From: Bacteroidota bacterium
Lineage (GTDB): Bacteria; Bacteroidota; Ignavibacteria; Tepidaquicellales; Tepidaquicellaceae
Reading direction: 5' to 3'
Length of the DNA: 39,726 bases
Assembly (NCBI GenBank): GCA_018266875.1
Contig: JAFDZR010000029.1
Span: 17,483-57,208 of the forward strand
The stretch's first letter is position 1. Every line of letters begins with the position of its first letter. Of this stretch, positions 25,999-35,400 are shown one piece after another. The notes beneath the pieces were generated by a model. That model was not told the origin of the DNA. It made no database searches and was given only the letters and a program-made list of their open reading frames with translations. The position numbers were made by a program, and so were the translations under genes.

Positions 25999-27324
25999 TT
26001 GGGTACATCAACAATAGATAAAACCGAAGTATTGCCGTATAAAGTAAAAGATATATCACTTGCTGAATGGGGCAGAAAAGAAATAAGATTAGCCGAGGCG
26101 GAAATGCCCGGATTAATGTCAATCAGGGAAGAATATAAATCACAAAAACCCTTAAAAGGAGCAAGAATAGCCGGATGTCTTCACATGACGATTCAGACTG
26201 CTGTTCTGATCGAAACTCTTGTAGATCTTGGAGCTGAAGTAACCTGGTCATCATGTAATATATTTTCCACGCAGGATCACGCAGCAGCAGCAATTGCGGC
26301 AGCCGGTATTCCCGTTTATGCATGGAAAGGAATGAATGAGGAAGAATTCAACTGGTGCATTGAGCAGACATTATTCTTCGGACCTGACAGAAAACCTCTG
26401 AATATGATACTTGACGACGGAGGGGATCTGACAAATATGGTCTTTGACAATTATCCTGAACTCATTGCCGAGATAAAAGGATTGTCAGAGGAAACAACTA
26501 CAGGAGTGCACAGACTTTATGAAAGAATGAAGAAGGGTACGCTTGCAGTTCCCGCTATCAATGTTAACGACTCTGTTACAAAATCAAAATTTGACAACAA
26601 GTACGGATGCAAGGAATCATGCGTTGACGCTATCAGAAGAGCAACGGATATAATGATGGCAGGCAAGGTCGCAGTAGTAGCAGGTTACGGTGACGTCGGC
26701 AAAGGCTCAGCTCAGTCATTAAGAGGAGCAGGCGCCAGAGTCCTTATCACCGAGATAGATCCGATCTGCGCACTTCAGGCTGCAATGGACGGATATCAGG
26801 TAGTAACAATGGACGAAGCGGTTAAAATGGCTGACATTTTTGTTACAGCTACGGGTAATTACAATATTATTACCGAAAGACATTTCAAAGGCATGAAAGA
26901 CAAAGCGATCGTCTGCAACATCGGACACTTTGACAATGAGATCGATATGGCTTGGCTGAACAAGAATTACGGTTCCACTAAAGACACTATTAAGCCGCAG
27001 GTTGATCTTTACAATGTAGAAGGAAACGAAATCATTATACTTGCAGAGGGAAGACTGGTCAATCTCGGTTGCGCAATGGGACATCCTTCGTTTGTAATGT
27101 CAAATTCCTTTACAAACCAGGTTCTTGCACAGATCGAACTCTGGAATAATTCCGATAAGTACGAGAATAAAGTATATGTTCTCCCGAAACATCTTGATGA
27201 GAAAGTTGCAAGACTTCATCTTGAAAAAGTCGGAGCCAAACTTGAGACACTTACAAAAGAACAGGCTGACTATATTGGTGTGGAAGTTGAAGGACCTTAC
27301 AAGCCGGAAATGTACAGATATTAA
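25999..27324 (+). CDS. ahcY: Adenosylhomocysteinase (S-adenosylhomocysteine hydrolase)
   Basis: From TTG 25999 this is a 441-aa protein ([18 protein letters not shown]). It splits S-adenosylhomocysteine into adenosine and homocysteine, keeping the methylation cycle running. Conserved stretches are [42 protein letters not shown], the NAD-binding [25 protein letters not shown] and [17 protein letters not shown]. The C-terminus KPEMYRY matches the family's KPxxYRY. The frame stays open upstream to GTG 25864, but the AAAGGAG site and family alignment fix the TTG start. The stop codon overlaps the left arm of the inverted repeat that bounds the following pseudogene. Confidence 0.95.
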   Translation: MGTSTIDKTEVLPYKVKDISLAEWGRKEIRLAEAEMPGLMSIREEYKSQKPLKGARIAGCLHMTIQTAVLIETLVDLGAEVTWSSCNIFSTQDHAAAAIAAAGIPVYAWKGMNEEEFNWCIEQTLFFGPDRKPLNMILDDGGDLTNMVFDNYPELIAEIKGLSEETTTGVHRLYERMKKGTLAVPAINVNDSVTKSKFDNKYGCKESCVDAIRRATDIMMAGKVAVVAGYGDVGKGSAQSLRGAGARVLITEIDPICALQAAMDGYQVVTMDEAVKMADIFVTATGNYNIITERHFKGMKDKAIVCNIGHFDNEIDMAWLNKNYGSTKDTIKPQVDLYNVEGNEIIILAEGRLVNLGCAMGHPSFVMSNSFTNQVLAQIELWNNSDKYENKVYVLPKHLDEKVARLHLEKVGAKLETLTKEQADYIGVEVEGPYKPEMYRY

Positions 27325-27341
27325 TGTTCAATGTTCAATTA
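27323..27341. repeat. Left arm of a 19-bp inverted repeat
   Basis: AATGTTCAATGTTCAATTA is the exact reverse complement of 27735-27753. Each arm contains a tandem TGTTCAA heptamer. The arm begins inside the ahcY stop codon. Confidence 0.85.
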
Positions 27342-27378
27342 TTTAAAAAGGATTTGATTAAAATTATTAAAAGGAGAT

Positions 27379-27748
27379 ATGGATATGGAAAGAGAAAACT
27401 TAGTAAAGGAAAAAAGTTATAAATTTTCTTTAAGGATAATAAATCTTTAAAGGTACTTAACAAAAAGCAGAAAACGAGTATGTTCTTTCAAAGCAGTTAC
27501 TGAAAAGCGGAACTTCGATAGGAGCCAATATTGAAGAAGCCAAAAGTGGAGTGTCAAAAAAAGATTTTATCAATAAAATGTTTATATCTTATAAAGAGTC
27601 CCGAGAGACACATTACTGGATAAGGTTGTTGAGAGACTCCGGTTATCTGAGAATTGAATAAGCAGAATCCATATTATCTGAATGTGAAGAATTAATTAAA
27701 CTTACAGGTAAAATAGTTTCAGCATCAAGAAAAGTAATTGAACATTGA
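27379..27748 (+). pseudogene. Decayed four-helix-bundle (S23/IVS-type) protein gene
   Basis: A good ribosome site (AAGGAG) and ATG start a frame reading MDMERENLVKEKSYKFSLRIINL before a TAA at 27448. The rest of a four-helix-bundle protein is recognisable after a frameshift near 27480: EYVLSKQLLKSGTSIGANIEEA, then SKKDFINKMFISYKESRE and THYWIRLLRDSGYLRIE. A second in-frame TAA at 27659 interrupts it before AESILSECEELIKLTGKIVS and the end VIEH at 27746-27748. Three lesions make it non-functional as a single protein. The family (PF05635-like) is known from 23S rRNA intervening sequences and as free-standing genes. This copy lies between the two arms of a near-perfect inverted repeat. Confidence 0.85.
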
Positions 27749-27753
27749 ACATT
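27735..27753. repeat. Right arm of a 19-bp inverted repeat
   Basis: TAATTGAACATTGAACATT is the exact reverse complement of 27323-27341 and includes the pseudogene's stop codon. RNA across the 431-bp interval could fold back on a 19-bp stem. Confidence 0.85.
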
Positions 27754-27772
27754 TGAAATTGATAATTGAGTT

Positions 27773-27845
27773 GCTGGTGTAGCTCAGTTGGTAGAGCAGC
27801 TGATTCGTAATCAGCAGGTCAGCAGTTCAATTCTGCTCACCAGCT
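27773..27845 (+). tRNA. tRNA-Thr (anticodon CGT)
   Basis: The cloverleaf is complete. Acceptor GCTGGTG pairs with CACCAGC, the D stem is GCTC/GAGC, and the anticodon stem GCTGA/TCAGC holds TTCGTAA with anticodon CGT at 27806-27808. The T stem is AGCAG/CTGCT. The discriminator is T and CCA is not encoded. A terminator follows at once. The low-G+C accessory block starts just beyond it. Confidence 0.95.
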
Positions 27846-27853
27846 CGGAAGTT

Positions 27854-27890
27854 AAGCCCTGTAAAGATAAGACTTTACAGGGCTTTTTAT
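27854..27890 (+). terminator. Rho-independent terminator of tRNA-Thr
   Basis: A perfect 13-bp stem AAGCCCTGTAAAG (27854-27866) / CTTTACAGGGCTT (27873-27885) with a 6-nt loop runs into a T-run. Confidence 0.93.
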
Positions 27891-27921
27891 TTTGTGTGAA
27901 TTTTTTGAGATTCAATTTTTA

Positions 27922-27939
27922 GGGACGATCTGGGGACGA
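27922..27939 (+). repeat. Two GGGACGA motifs 11 bp apart
   Basis: GGGACGA occurs at 27922-27928 and 27933-27939, one helical turn apart, within an otherwise AT-rich stretch immediately after the tRNA-Thr terminator. It could be a recombinase or regulator binding site, or a remnant of an integrase gene end. No second copy was seen at the far side of the block. Confidence 0.45.
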
Positions 27940-28093
27940 ATTAGTTAAATATATATGAATTTAATGTTAAAATATTTTACTGTACATATTTTTAATTTAA
28001 GACTTGTTCAAATTAATTAAGTATGTAGTATTGCAATATTTTGTTAAAAGGGAAAAGTCTTGTTTATTAGTAAAAGAAAAAATTTATAATTAA

Positions 28094-29614
28094 TTAACCA
28101 AGTTTTATTTTTAGTTGAGCTTTCTTATTTGTAAACTTTTGTATTTTATTCAATAACCAACCTTGATAATTAAAATTTTGAAAATAAATAATTTCTAAGT
28201 ATAAATTTGTAGCATCAATATGTGGATCACCTTCATTTAAATAAACCATCTTTTCTAGAATATTTAAGAATTTGTTTAGTTTTATTTTCCTTTCTTTAGG
28301 AACTAATTTGTTTCGCCATAAAAATTGTCGAAAATTTTTTAAAAGGCATAACAAATTTTCAATGTATCCTAAATCATAATACAACATTAAATAAAGAATT
28401 TTTATATCATATTTTATTATGAATGAATCTTCACGAATTTTTGATAAGTACTCAAATGCAGCATTTAAATAATCTTTAGATTTTTTTATTGTACCTTTAT
28501 GGTAAAAATATTCTGCATAGGAAAGATTCACAATATTCATTTTTTTGATAGGATGAAGATATTGTGAATACTTCGAAATATATACATCAGTCCAATCGAA
28601 CTTTTGTAGGCGTAATGATAAAATTAATATATTTCTAAACAAACTTTCATCTATAAAATTAGATTTATCATCAAAAAATAATTCTTCCTTTAAAAAAGTG
28701 TTATATAACTTAAAGAGTTCAATGTCATTACAATTTTTTGTATTATTATAAGCTTTTTTAATAACATTATAAGAAATGAGCATAGAGTAGTGGTAGGATT
28801 GTTCATCTTTACTTAGACGGTTAAAATGTTTAGTTACTAAAGATTTATAATCATCATACCTCTTAATATTGTCTGAATTGTGAAAAGCTAAGAATAATTT
28901 TAAATAAAGATCAAGCACAAAATTATTTTTATCAACTTTCTTTACAATTTCTATTAATTTAGCTATATCCATAATACTTATTATTTCAGTCGAAAATGAA
29001 GTTTCATTAACATTAAATTTTTGACTTTCAATTGAAAGTTTTAAATGTGAATTAATCAGTTCAGTAATAAAAAAATTTATTGAGTAAATAATATATCTTT
29101 TTAAAATTTCAACATTATTTTTAACATGAATTCTAGTCTTTTGACTTTCATTAATTATACAATTATTAAATTTACACAATTCAATCAAACTTTTTGAATA
29201 ATAATAATTACTTTCCTCGCCATTGCTTTCAAGTAAATTCGAAGTTTTCTTCAAACAATTATAAAATTGATTACTTTGCCCTTTATTTATCAATGACTTC
29301 ATAAGCAAAATATTTTTTTCAACATCACTTTCAAACAATTGCTCAATTATAAGGAATCGTTCTATTAAAGAATGTAGGTCTGCAATTAAATTTCTAAAAG
29401 TTGAATCATTATATTTCAATCCGGGTGAAATTCTTTGATGTAAGTATTCTTTATTTACTTTATTACTATTGAAGCTAGGATAGAATTTCTTTAGCTCATT
29501 GAAAAGATTTATTATTCTTTTGCTTTTATTAAAGTATGGGGAACAAATAAAACTCTTTAAATTACAGATCTCTTGTGATGATAAATCTTTCAAAATTGAA
29601 ATTGTACTCTGCAT
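28094..29614 (-). CDS. Large alpha-helical protein of unknown function
   Basis: This 506-aa protein has no signal peptide or membrane segment. It is almost entirely predicted helix with Leu/Ile/Lys/Asn-rich repeats. The N-terminal phrases IRNLKSFICSPYFNKSKR-like (ICNLKSFICSPYFN) and LHSLIERFLIIEQLFE resemble uncharacterised ~500-aa proteins of Bacteroidota that I recall only as hypothetical. The mid and C-terminal helices (LNIGYAEYFYHKG-type, here LSYAEYFYHKGTIKKSKDYLNAAFEYLSKI) look like tetratricopeptide-type helix pairs. It is transcribed away from the other genes of the block, with a 172-bp shared upstream region to the small exported gene. Function unknown; TPR-like scaffolding is a guess. 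Confidence 0.7.
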   Translation of the reverse strand: MQSTISILKDLSSQEICNLKSFICSPYFNKSKRIINLFNELKKFYPSFNSNKVNKEYLHQRISPGLKYNDSTFRNLIADLHSLIERFLIIEQLFESDVEKNILLMKSLINKGQSNQFYNCLKKTSNLLESNGEESNYYYSKSLIELCKFNNCIINESQKTRIHVKNNVEILKRYIIYSINFFITELINSHLKLSIESQKFNVNETSFSTEIISIMDIAKLIEIVKKVDKNNFVLDLYLKLFLAFHNSDNIKRYDDYKSLVTKHFNRLSKDEQSYHYSMLISYNVIKKAYNNTKNCNDIELFKLYNTFLKEELFFDDKSNFIDESLFRNILILSLRLQKFDWTDVYISKYSQYLHPIKKMNIVNLSYAEYFYHKGTIKKSKDYLNAAFEYLSKIREDSFIIKYDIKILYLMLYYDLGYIENLLCLLKNFRQFLWRNKLVPKERKIKLNKFLNILEKMVYLNEGDPHIDATNLYLEIIYFQNFNYQGWLLNKIQKFTNKKAQLKIKLG

Positions 29615-29775
29615 AAATATATGACAAATATGAAATTAAAAGTTATACATTTCCGATAAATTCTTCAATGTCTTAAAATGTTTTATGATTTAAAGCAAAA
29701 ATAAAAGCGACAATTCATAAAAAGTGTTATTACCATAAATTTTTCATTTTTCTTAAAATTGCATATTAGATTTTC

Positions 29776-29783
29776 AAGGAGGG
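29776..29783 (+). promoter_or_regulatory. Strong ribosome binding site of the 72-aa exported protein
   Basis: AAGGAGGG stands 3 nt before ATG 29787. It is one of the best Shine-Dalgarno sequences in the block and supports the small gene being real. Confidence 0.7.
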
Positions 29784-29786
29784 AAA

Positions 29787-30005
29787 ATGAAAAAAATTAT
29801 TTATGTAATACTTTGCACAGTTTGCCTAACAGTTTCAAACAATTTAAAGACAAAAAATTTATCAATTCATCAAAAAGAATTACTTTATGAAAATTTAATA
29901 ACAATAACTTTTAGCTATGAACTAGTTTTTAAGGATGGGATTTGGTGGGTTTATGTATATGATGAAGATGGAAGATTAGTAAATACATATCCTTTTGATG
30001 AATAA
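29787..30005 (+). CDS. Small exported protein of unknown function
   Basis: This 72-aa protein has a strong ribosome site and a signal-peptide-like N-terminus (KKIIYVILCTVCLTVS, to about residue 18). The mature part (about 50 residues) ends with a compact beta-like GIWWVYVYDEDGRLVNTYPFDE. No family is recognised. It is the first of the co-oriented genes, 89 nt before the PLD-like gene, and could be a secreted accessory or a small periplasmic protein of the same unit. Two Cys lie within the hydrophobic core; without a lipobox-like motif a lipoprotein is not supported. Confidence 0.55.
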   Translation: MKKIIYVILCTVCLTVSNNLKTKNLSIHQKELLYENLITITFSYELVFKDGIWWVYVYDEDGRLVNTYPFDE

Positions 30006-30094
30006 TTATGACAAATAATTTCAAATGTGATTTTAAAATGTTTAATTGAAAAAATTATAATTGGTTTTAAATCTATAAATTGTGAACATACATA

Positions 30095-31804
30095 ATGAGA
30101 AAAAGAAAGCTACAAAACGGAATAACTGTAAATGCGATAGCTGGTACATATGTAGTTTTTCTGGGTTTTGATCTTGAATTAAAATTTCGAAATGAGTTTC
30201 GTGGTTTTGCTATAAAGCGTAAGGATCACTCAGATGGTGAAGAAATTTGGTTAAGGGGAATAAAAACTTTTAAAGAAACTAATCCTCACCCAGCACCTGG
30301 TGAGACATTTTCTTCATTCTATCATCCAATTCAGGGATTTCAATGGGCAGATTATAGTGCTAAATCTGGTATCACATACACTTATACTATTGTTTGCATG
30401 TATGGAAATCCATCAAATTTACAAAATAAAAGAGAAATTGAAATTACCATTACAACAGAAGTTGAACTAGGAAATATACATACTGTCTTTTTCAATAGAG
30501 GTTCAGTTGCTTCACAAGAATATGCAAGAAAATTTTTAAATAAAAAACCGAGTGAAGCAGGTATAGGTGCATATAAATGGTTATCAAGAGGATTAGTAGA
30601 AGCATTAATTGCTTTTATAGAACGAGCAAATAAAGATTTTTCAATACATGGAGCAGTATATGAATTACAATTTCCTGAGGTTCTTAATGCTCTGAAACAA
30701 GCATCCAATCGAGGAGCTAATGTTAAAGTAATTTTTGATGATGTCGAAAAATATAACAGTAAAGGAAAACCAATTGGTCCTTGGAAAAGAAACAGAGAAC
30801 AAATTAAAACTTCTAAAATTAAATCTCTATGCATAAGCCGGGCACATGGTAAATTGATGCATAACAAGTTTTTTGTACTTAGTAAAGGTAATAAAAATCT
30901 TGCTGTTTGGACGGGTTCAACAAATTTAACTGAAAATGGCATTTATGGACATTCTAATTTAGGTCATATTGTGGAAAATGAAGCAGTAGCTAATTCCTAT
31001 ATTGATTATTGGAAACGATTGAAGAATGATCCTGTAATCGATAATGTATATAGAAATGCAAATATGAGTGCTTCACCTATACCTTCTGAAATGCAAAATG
31101 GAACTGCATTGATTTTTAGCCCTCGTGGAAATAATCTTGATGCACTAAATTGGTATGCTCATATTGCAGAAAATGCACAAAATGCTCTGTTTATGACATT
31201 TGCATTTGGAATGCATGAAAAATTTAAGAAAATATTCAAGAAAAAAGATAACATTTTACGAATGGCTTTGATGGAAAAAGCATATTCAAGTCCACGGATA
31301 AAAGAAAAAGATGAAAAGGAAATTCAGAAAATAAGAAACCTTTCTAATGTCATAGTTTCAATAGGAAATAGAATAGTTACGAATTCATTTGATAGATGGT
31401 TAATAGAAATAGACAGAATTGTCAATAATATTCATGTCCATTGGATTCATACAAAATATATGTTAGTAGATCCACTTGGTAATGCACCAATTGTAATAAG
31501 TGGTAGTGCTAACTTTAGTAAAGCAAGTACTAACACAAATGATGAGAACATGATGATTATTAAAGGAGATAAAAGAATTGCAGATATTTATTTTGGTGAA
31601 TATATAAGACTTTTTTCTCATTATAGTTTTCGCGAAGCAGTCAAATGGGCAATGAAGAAAAATAATTTAGGTTTACCTCAACAATGGACACCTCAATATC
31701 TTGTAAATGATGATAATTGGATGAAGGATTATTTTGAAGAAGTCGATGATAGAACTGCACGATGTGCAAGGAGAAAATACTTTGCAGGTCAAATGTCAAT
31801 ATAA
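30095..31804 (+). CDS. Phospholipase D-like protein with N-terminal beta domain
   Basis: This 569-aa protein has an N-terminal domain (about 1-125: RGFAIKRKD, IWLRGIKTF, SAKSGITYTYTIVCMYG) that looks fibronectin-III-like. Two PLD halves follow. The first has H256-N-K258-FFVLS, with Ser263 where the HKD Asp is expected, followed by WTGSTNLTENG. The second has a full H452-T-K454-YMLV-D459 motif followed by SGSANFS and NDENMMI. The superfamily forms a phospho-His intermediate and includes phospholipases, cardiolipin synthases and nucleases. The substrate here cannot be told. No signal peptide is seen, so it is probably cytoplasmic. The arrangement of N-terminal beta domain plus PLD pair recurs in environmental bacteria without assigned function. 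The next gene starts 55 nt on. Confidence 0.85.
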   Translation: MRKRKLQNGITVNAIAGTYVVFLGFDLELKFRNEFRGFAIKRKDHSDGEEIWLRGIKTFKETNPHPAPGETFSSFYHPIQGFQWADYSAKSGITYTYTIVCMYGNPSNLQNKREIEITITTEVELGNIHTVFFNRGSVASQEYARKFLNKKPSEAGIGAYKWLSRGLVEALIAFIERANKDFSIHGAVYELQFPEVLNALKQASNRGANVKVIFDDVEKYNSKGKPIGPWKRNREQIKTSKIKSLCISRAHGKLMHNKFFVLSKGNKNLAVWTGSTNLTENGIYGHSNLGHIVENEAVANSYIDYWKRLKNDPVIDNVYRNANMSASPIPSEMQNGTALIFSPRGNNLDALNWYAHIAENAQNALFMTFAFGMHEKFKKIFKKKDNILRMALMEKAYSSPRIKEKDEKEIQKIRNLSNVIVSIGNRIVTNSFDRWLIEIDRIVNNIHVHWIHTKYMLVDPLGNAPIVISGSANFSKASTNTNDENMMIIKGDKRIADIYFGEYIRLFSHYSFREAVKWAMKKNNLGLPQQWTPQYLVNDDNWMKDYFEEVDDRTARCARRKYFAGQMSI

Positions 31805-31859
31805 TAAATTGAAATAAAAAATTAATATCACTTTTTTAAAAATCATAAACTAAATAGAA

Positions 31860-32315
31860 ATGATAAGTAAACCAAAAGAATATCCATTTTATCCAATTTG
31901 GAATGGGTCTTTAAATTTAGGCGATACACCAGGTGTGTTTTTTAACAGTACTTATATAGGACTAATTTTTCAATTCCCAATAAATATCTCTTTTATTCCC
32001 TCGAAACCTAAACTTAAAATTTTACTTGTTACAAGCGAAGTAGAAGTTTATGACAAGAATACACATCAGGTATATTTTGATTGGATTCCAGGTAATTCTT
32101 TACCTATTCCAATTGGTGAAATTAATGATAAAGAAATAATTCCACATAGACCTGAATTCCATTTACTTGAAATTGAAACTACGGGACTTAGTATAGGAAA
32201 TCATACGATTACAATTATAGTAAACCCCAACATTTCTATTGGATTAAAAGATGATTTTATTCTTTATAATATTGATGTTGATAATGATGCGGGAGTTAGA
32301 ATAGGTTCAAGATAG
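31860..32315 (+). CDS. Beta-rich protein of unknown function
   Basis: This 151-aa protein lacks a signal peptide and membrane segment. Hydrophobic strands alternate with turns (YIGLIFQFPINISF, LKILLVTSEVEVYD, FHLLEIETTGLSIGNHTITIIVNP), suggesting an immunoglobulin-like or jelly-roll beta-sandwich. I do not recognise it. It lies between the PLD-like gene (55 nt) and the giant membrane protein (172 nt) in the same direction, so a shared role is plausible but unproven. Confidence 0.6.
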   Translation: MISKPKEYPFYPIWNGSLNLGDTPGVFFNSTYIGLIFQFPINISFIPSKPKLKILLVTSEVEVYDKNTHQVYFDWIPGNSLPIPIGEINDKEIIPHRPEFHLLEIETTGLSIGNHTITIIVNPNISIGLKDDFILYNIDVDNDAGVRIGSR

Positions 32316-32487
32316 TTAATAAACTAAATAATAATTTAAATTCAATATTAATATTTGTGTAAAATTTTAAAAAAAATTGATTCTAATTTAAAGTAGTCTC
32401 TTAATACCTGATTTACAATTTTCCATCATCACAAAAAATCCAATATCTTTTTTAAAAAATTAATTTTCAAATAAAATTTTTTGGTTA

Positions 32488-35400
32488 TTGATCCATTATA
32501 GTTTATATAATATAGAAAGATTTAAAAAGATTCGGGAACGAAAAATTCAAATTCATGCTCATAAAATTAGAAACGGATATAGAATATTACTTTCCATTGC
32601 AATTCTAACTCTATTCATTTTACCTTATGCTGAATTGATAAAAGCTTCACAAGAAATATATCAAACAATAGTTATAGAATGTTTGATTTTTAATTTCTCT
32701 ACATTAATTGTTTTAATTCTCTATTATTTAGTAGTATCTAAATTTCTACCAAAATATCATATTGAAGATGAAGATAAAAGATTAAGATTTTTTAGTGATA
32801 ATCAAGTTAGACTAATGTTTATCATACTTTTTCTAATTATTCTAATGATTTTAATGTATGCTGTATTGCATGAAATTATTAGACCAAATAAGGAAGTAAC
32901 ACATATTGATAAATTTTCAATTTTAATAAAAAATCATTCAAGTAAAGAAGAATATTATACAGATTCATTAAAATTATTTCAAAAAAGTCAATCTGAAAAT
33001 AGTAATGGTTTTTATACAACTTATATTGTAAACCAATTCATTCTTTCTGTCTTTCTTTTTTATATTATTGGAATTTTTTCATTAACATTCCACAGCTTAA
33101 AATCAAGATTACAACGTAGAATTAAAAGAAACATTGAAAATGATCATATTTATATATATTGGTATAACTTTCAAAAATCCTTAATTCTTGAAAATCCCCT
33201 TTTAATATTAAGTGCTGTATTATTCACCATCTTAACAATTTCAAGCTTTATTCTAAGAGGTATTAGTGAGATTTCTGATCGACATTTTATTTATAGTGTA
33301 GCATTTTATAGCTTTTGGTTTGCATCTTTAACAGCAATTGTTGCACCTTTTTTTATAAAAATAAGAATTCTTAATACTACCTTTTTTAATTTTACCTCTC
33401 ATAGATTAGGAAATGCAATTTTACCAAGTATAAATGATCATATTGTTGTAATCGGTATTGGTACTTTAGGAAGCCAATTAATTGAAAATTGTTTTTTTGA
33501 TATACATCCGGAAGGTTATTGTGTTGAGTCTTTTTACCCAAATAGAGATAAACATAAAGATGTTGAAGTAAGTGATATTTCTGATTATGATTTGATCGTA
33601 AATAATCAACTTGAATTGCAGCTTATTTCCAGACGGATTGTAGTTATAGAGAATAATGATTTTAGGTTTTCATCTTCATATTCAATAGCCGAGAATAAGT
33701 CAATTGGGATATTCGACATTGCAGAAAAACATAATTTAAACATTGGTCTTTTGTGTATTAAAGGCGACGCAAATAAAAATTCAATCTTATCATATGCAAG
33801 ATGTGAAAATTCTCAAGTAATTGTTAATACAACTCCAGATTCAAATTTATCCTTAAGCCTATCAACATTATACACTAAGCAAAAGTTAATCCTATCTGTA
33901 AACAGTGCTACGGCCTATGAATTTCTTACATCTACAACATATGACAGAGCAATCTTTACAATTGATAGTCAACAAGTAGAAGGAATTGAAATATCACAAA
34001 TGATTTTTTGTTGGGCATTTACTAATATATGTAATAATTTACATTATTTAAGACATAAATTTAATTCTGACTTTGACTTTGAATCAAAAATTTTAAAATT
34101 CTTAAGGAATAATGAAAATGGATCTATTAATGACTTTATGAAAAAGATTGTAAAAGGGGGTCAGGGAAAAATTTTAATCGCAGCTAATGGCAGTTATATA
34201 TACTACATAATACAATCTATTTATATGACATTAAAATTTACTTTCAAGATGAAAATCGAAGAAATAAACTCATTGTTAGAAAGTAAAATTGTCATATTAA
34301 CATCAGATCCAAAAATAAATGGGGAGATAAAAAATGATACTTGGAAATTTTATCCAATTCGGGATAGAAATACAAGTGTCAAGATCTCGTATTTTGATTT
34401 AAAAAAAGAAACTCAGTTAAGTATCCCTACATATTATAAAGATATATTAAATTTTGACAGCTATCTCGAGGTTTTTAAAAAATATAAAATGGGATTAGTT
34501 GTATTAATGAATGATAAATCGTTAGATGCGGTCAAAATGTTTACTGAAGTTGCAAATACTATCGAAATAATTTCAAATAGTTCAAACAATAAAATTAAAC
34601 CCCCACATATAATTGTATATTCTCTAGCATCTGATGAAATATTTTTAGATTCCCAATTCAGAAAGTATTATACTTTTAATATAAATAGATCTGAAAAAGT
34701 AGGATTTCCAACTCAATTAATAAAGGAATCAAGAATTAGTAAAGACTATATTAGCTCAAATCAACTTGCAAGTATGTTAAGATCGATATATGTAAATAAA
34801 CATTTAGATGACCATACTGATGAACCTATTGCTGAAGTGATTTTTTCATTTATTGAAAAACCAAGAGCAATTGCTTATTTAGTTTCTAAACTTTGTGGTT
34901 TGAATTTATCTTTTACAAATTTAAAATATAGAACTCCAAATTTTATATACTATTTCTCAACAGAAATGAATATTTACAAGGATACATTCATTTTTAAAGG
35001 GACGGCAAAACTTGATGATTGTTATGAGAATTTAAGTTATGAAGATACAATAAGATATTGTTTCATTAATTGTGATGAAAAATATCGTAAACTAATGGAA
35101 AAAGTCATTCTAAATAACTTAGAATTAATACCAAGTTTGAATCAAAATATTCAGATTACAAATCGACAATATGATTCTGGGATGTTTTCCCATTTTCCTA
35201 TATCATCAATATTACGTCATCCCGAAATTCATTTTGATATATTACATTCACGTAAAAGATTCTATGTTTCGAATAAAATCCCTGTAGAGCAATTAATTAT
35301 TGATAAAAAATTTAAAGAATTAAATGCTAAAGAAAAAATAATGCTGTTTAATATTGCAAATTTTAGTGTTTGGTCAGAAGGCGAAGAAACTCCTGGTTCT

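Noticed and set aside
27379..27748. A diversity-generating retroelement Avd gene (same four-helix-bundle fold)
   Set aside because: No reverse transcriptase, template or variable repeat pair is present, and the gene is broken.
32900..33400. A potassium-channel pore in the giant membrane protein
   Set aside because: No TVGYG-like selectivity filter is visible between the membrane segments; only RCK-like domains support a channel link.
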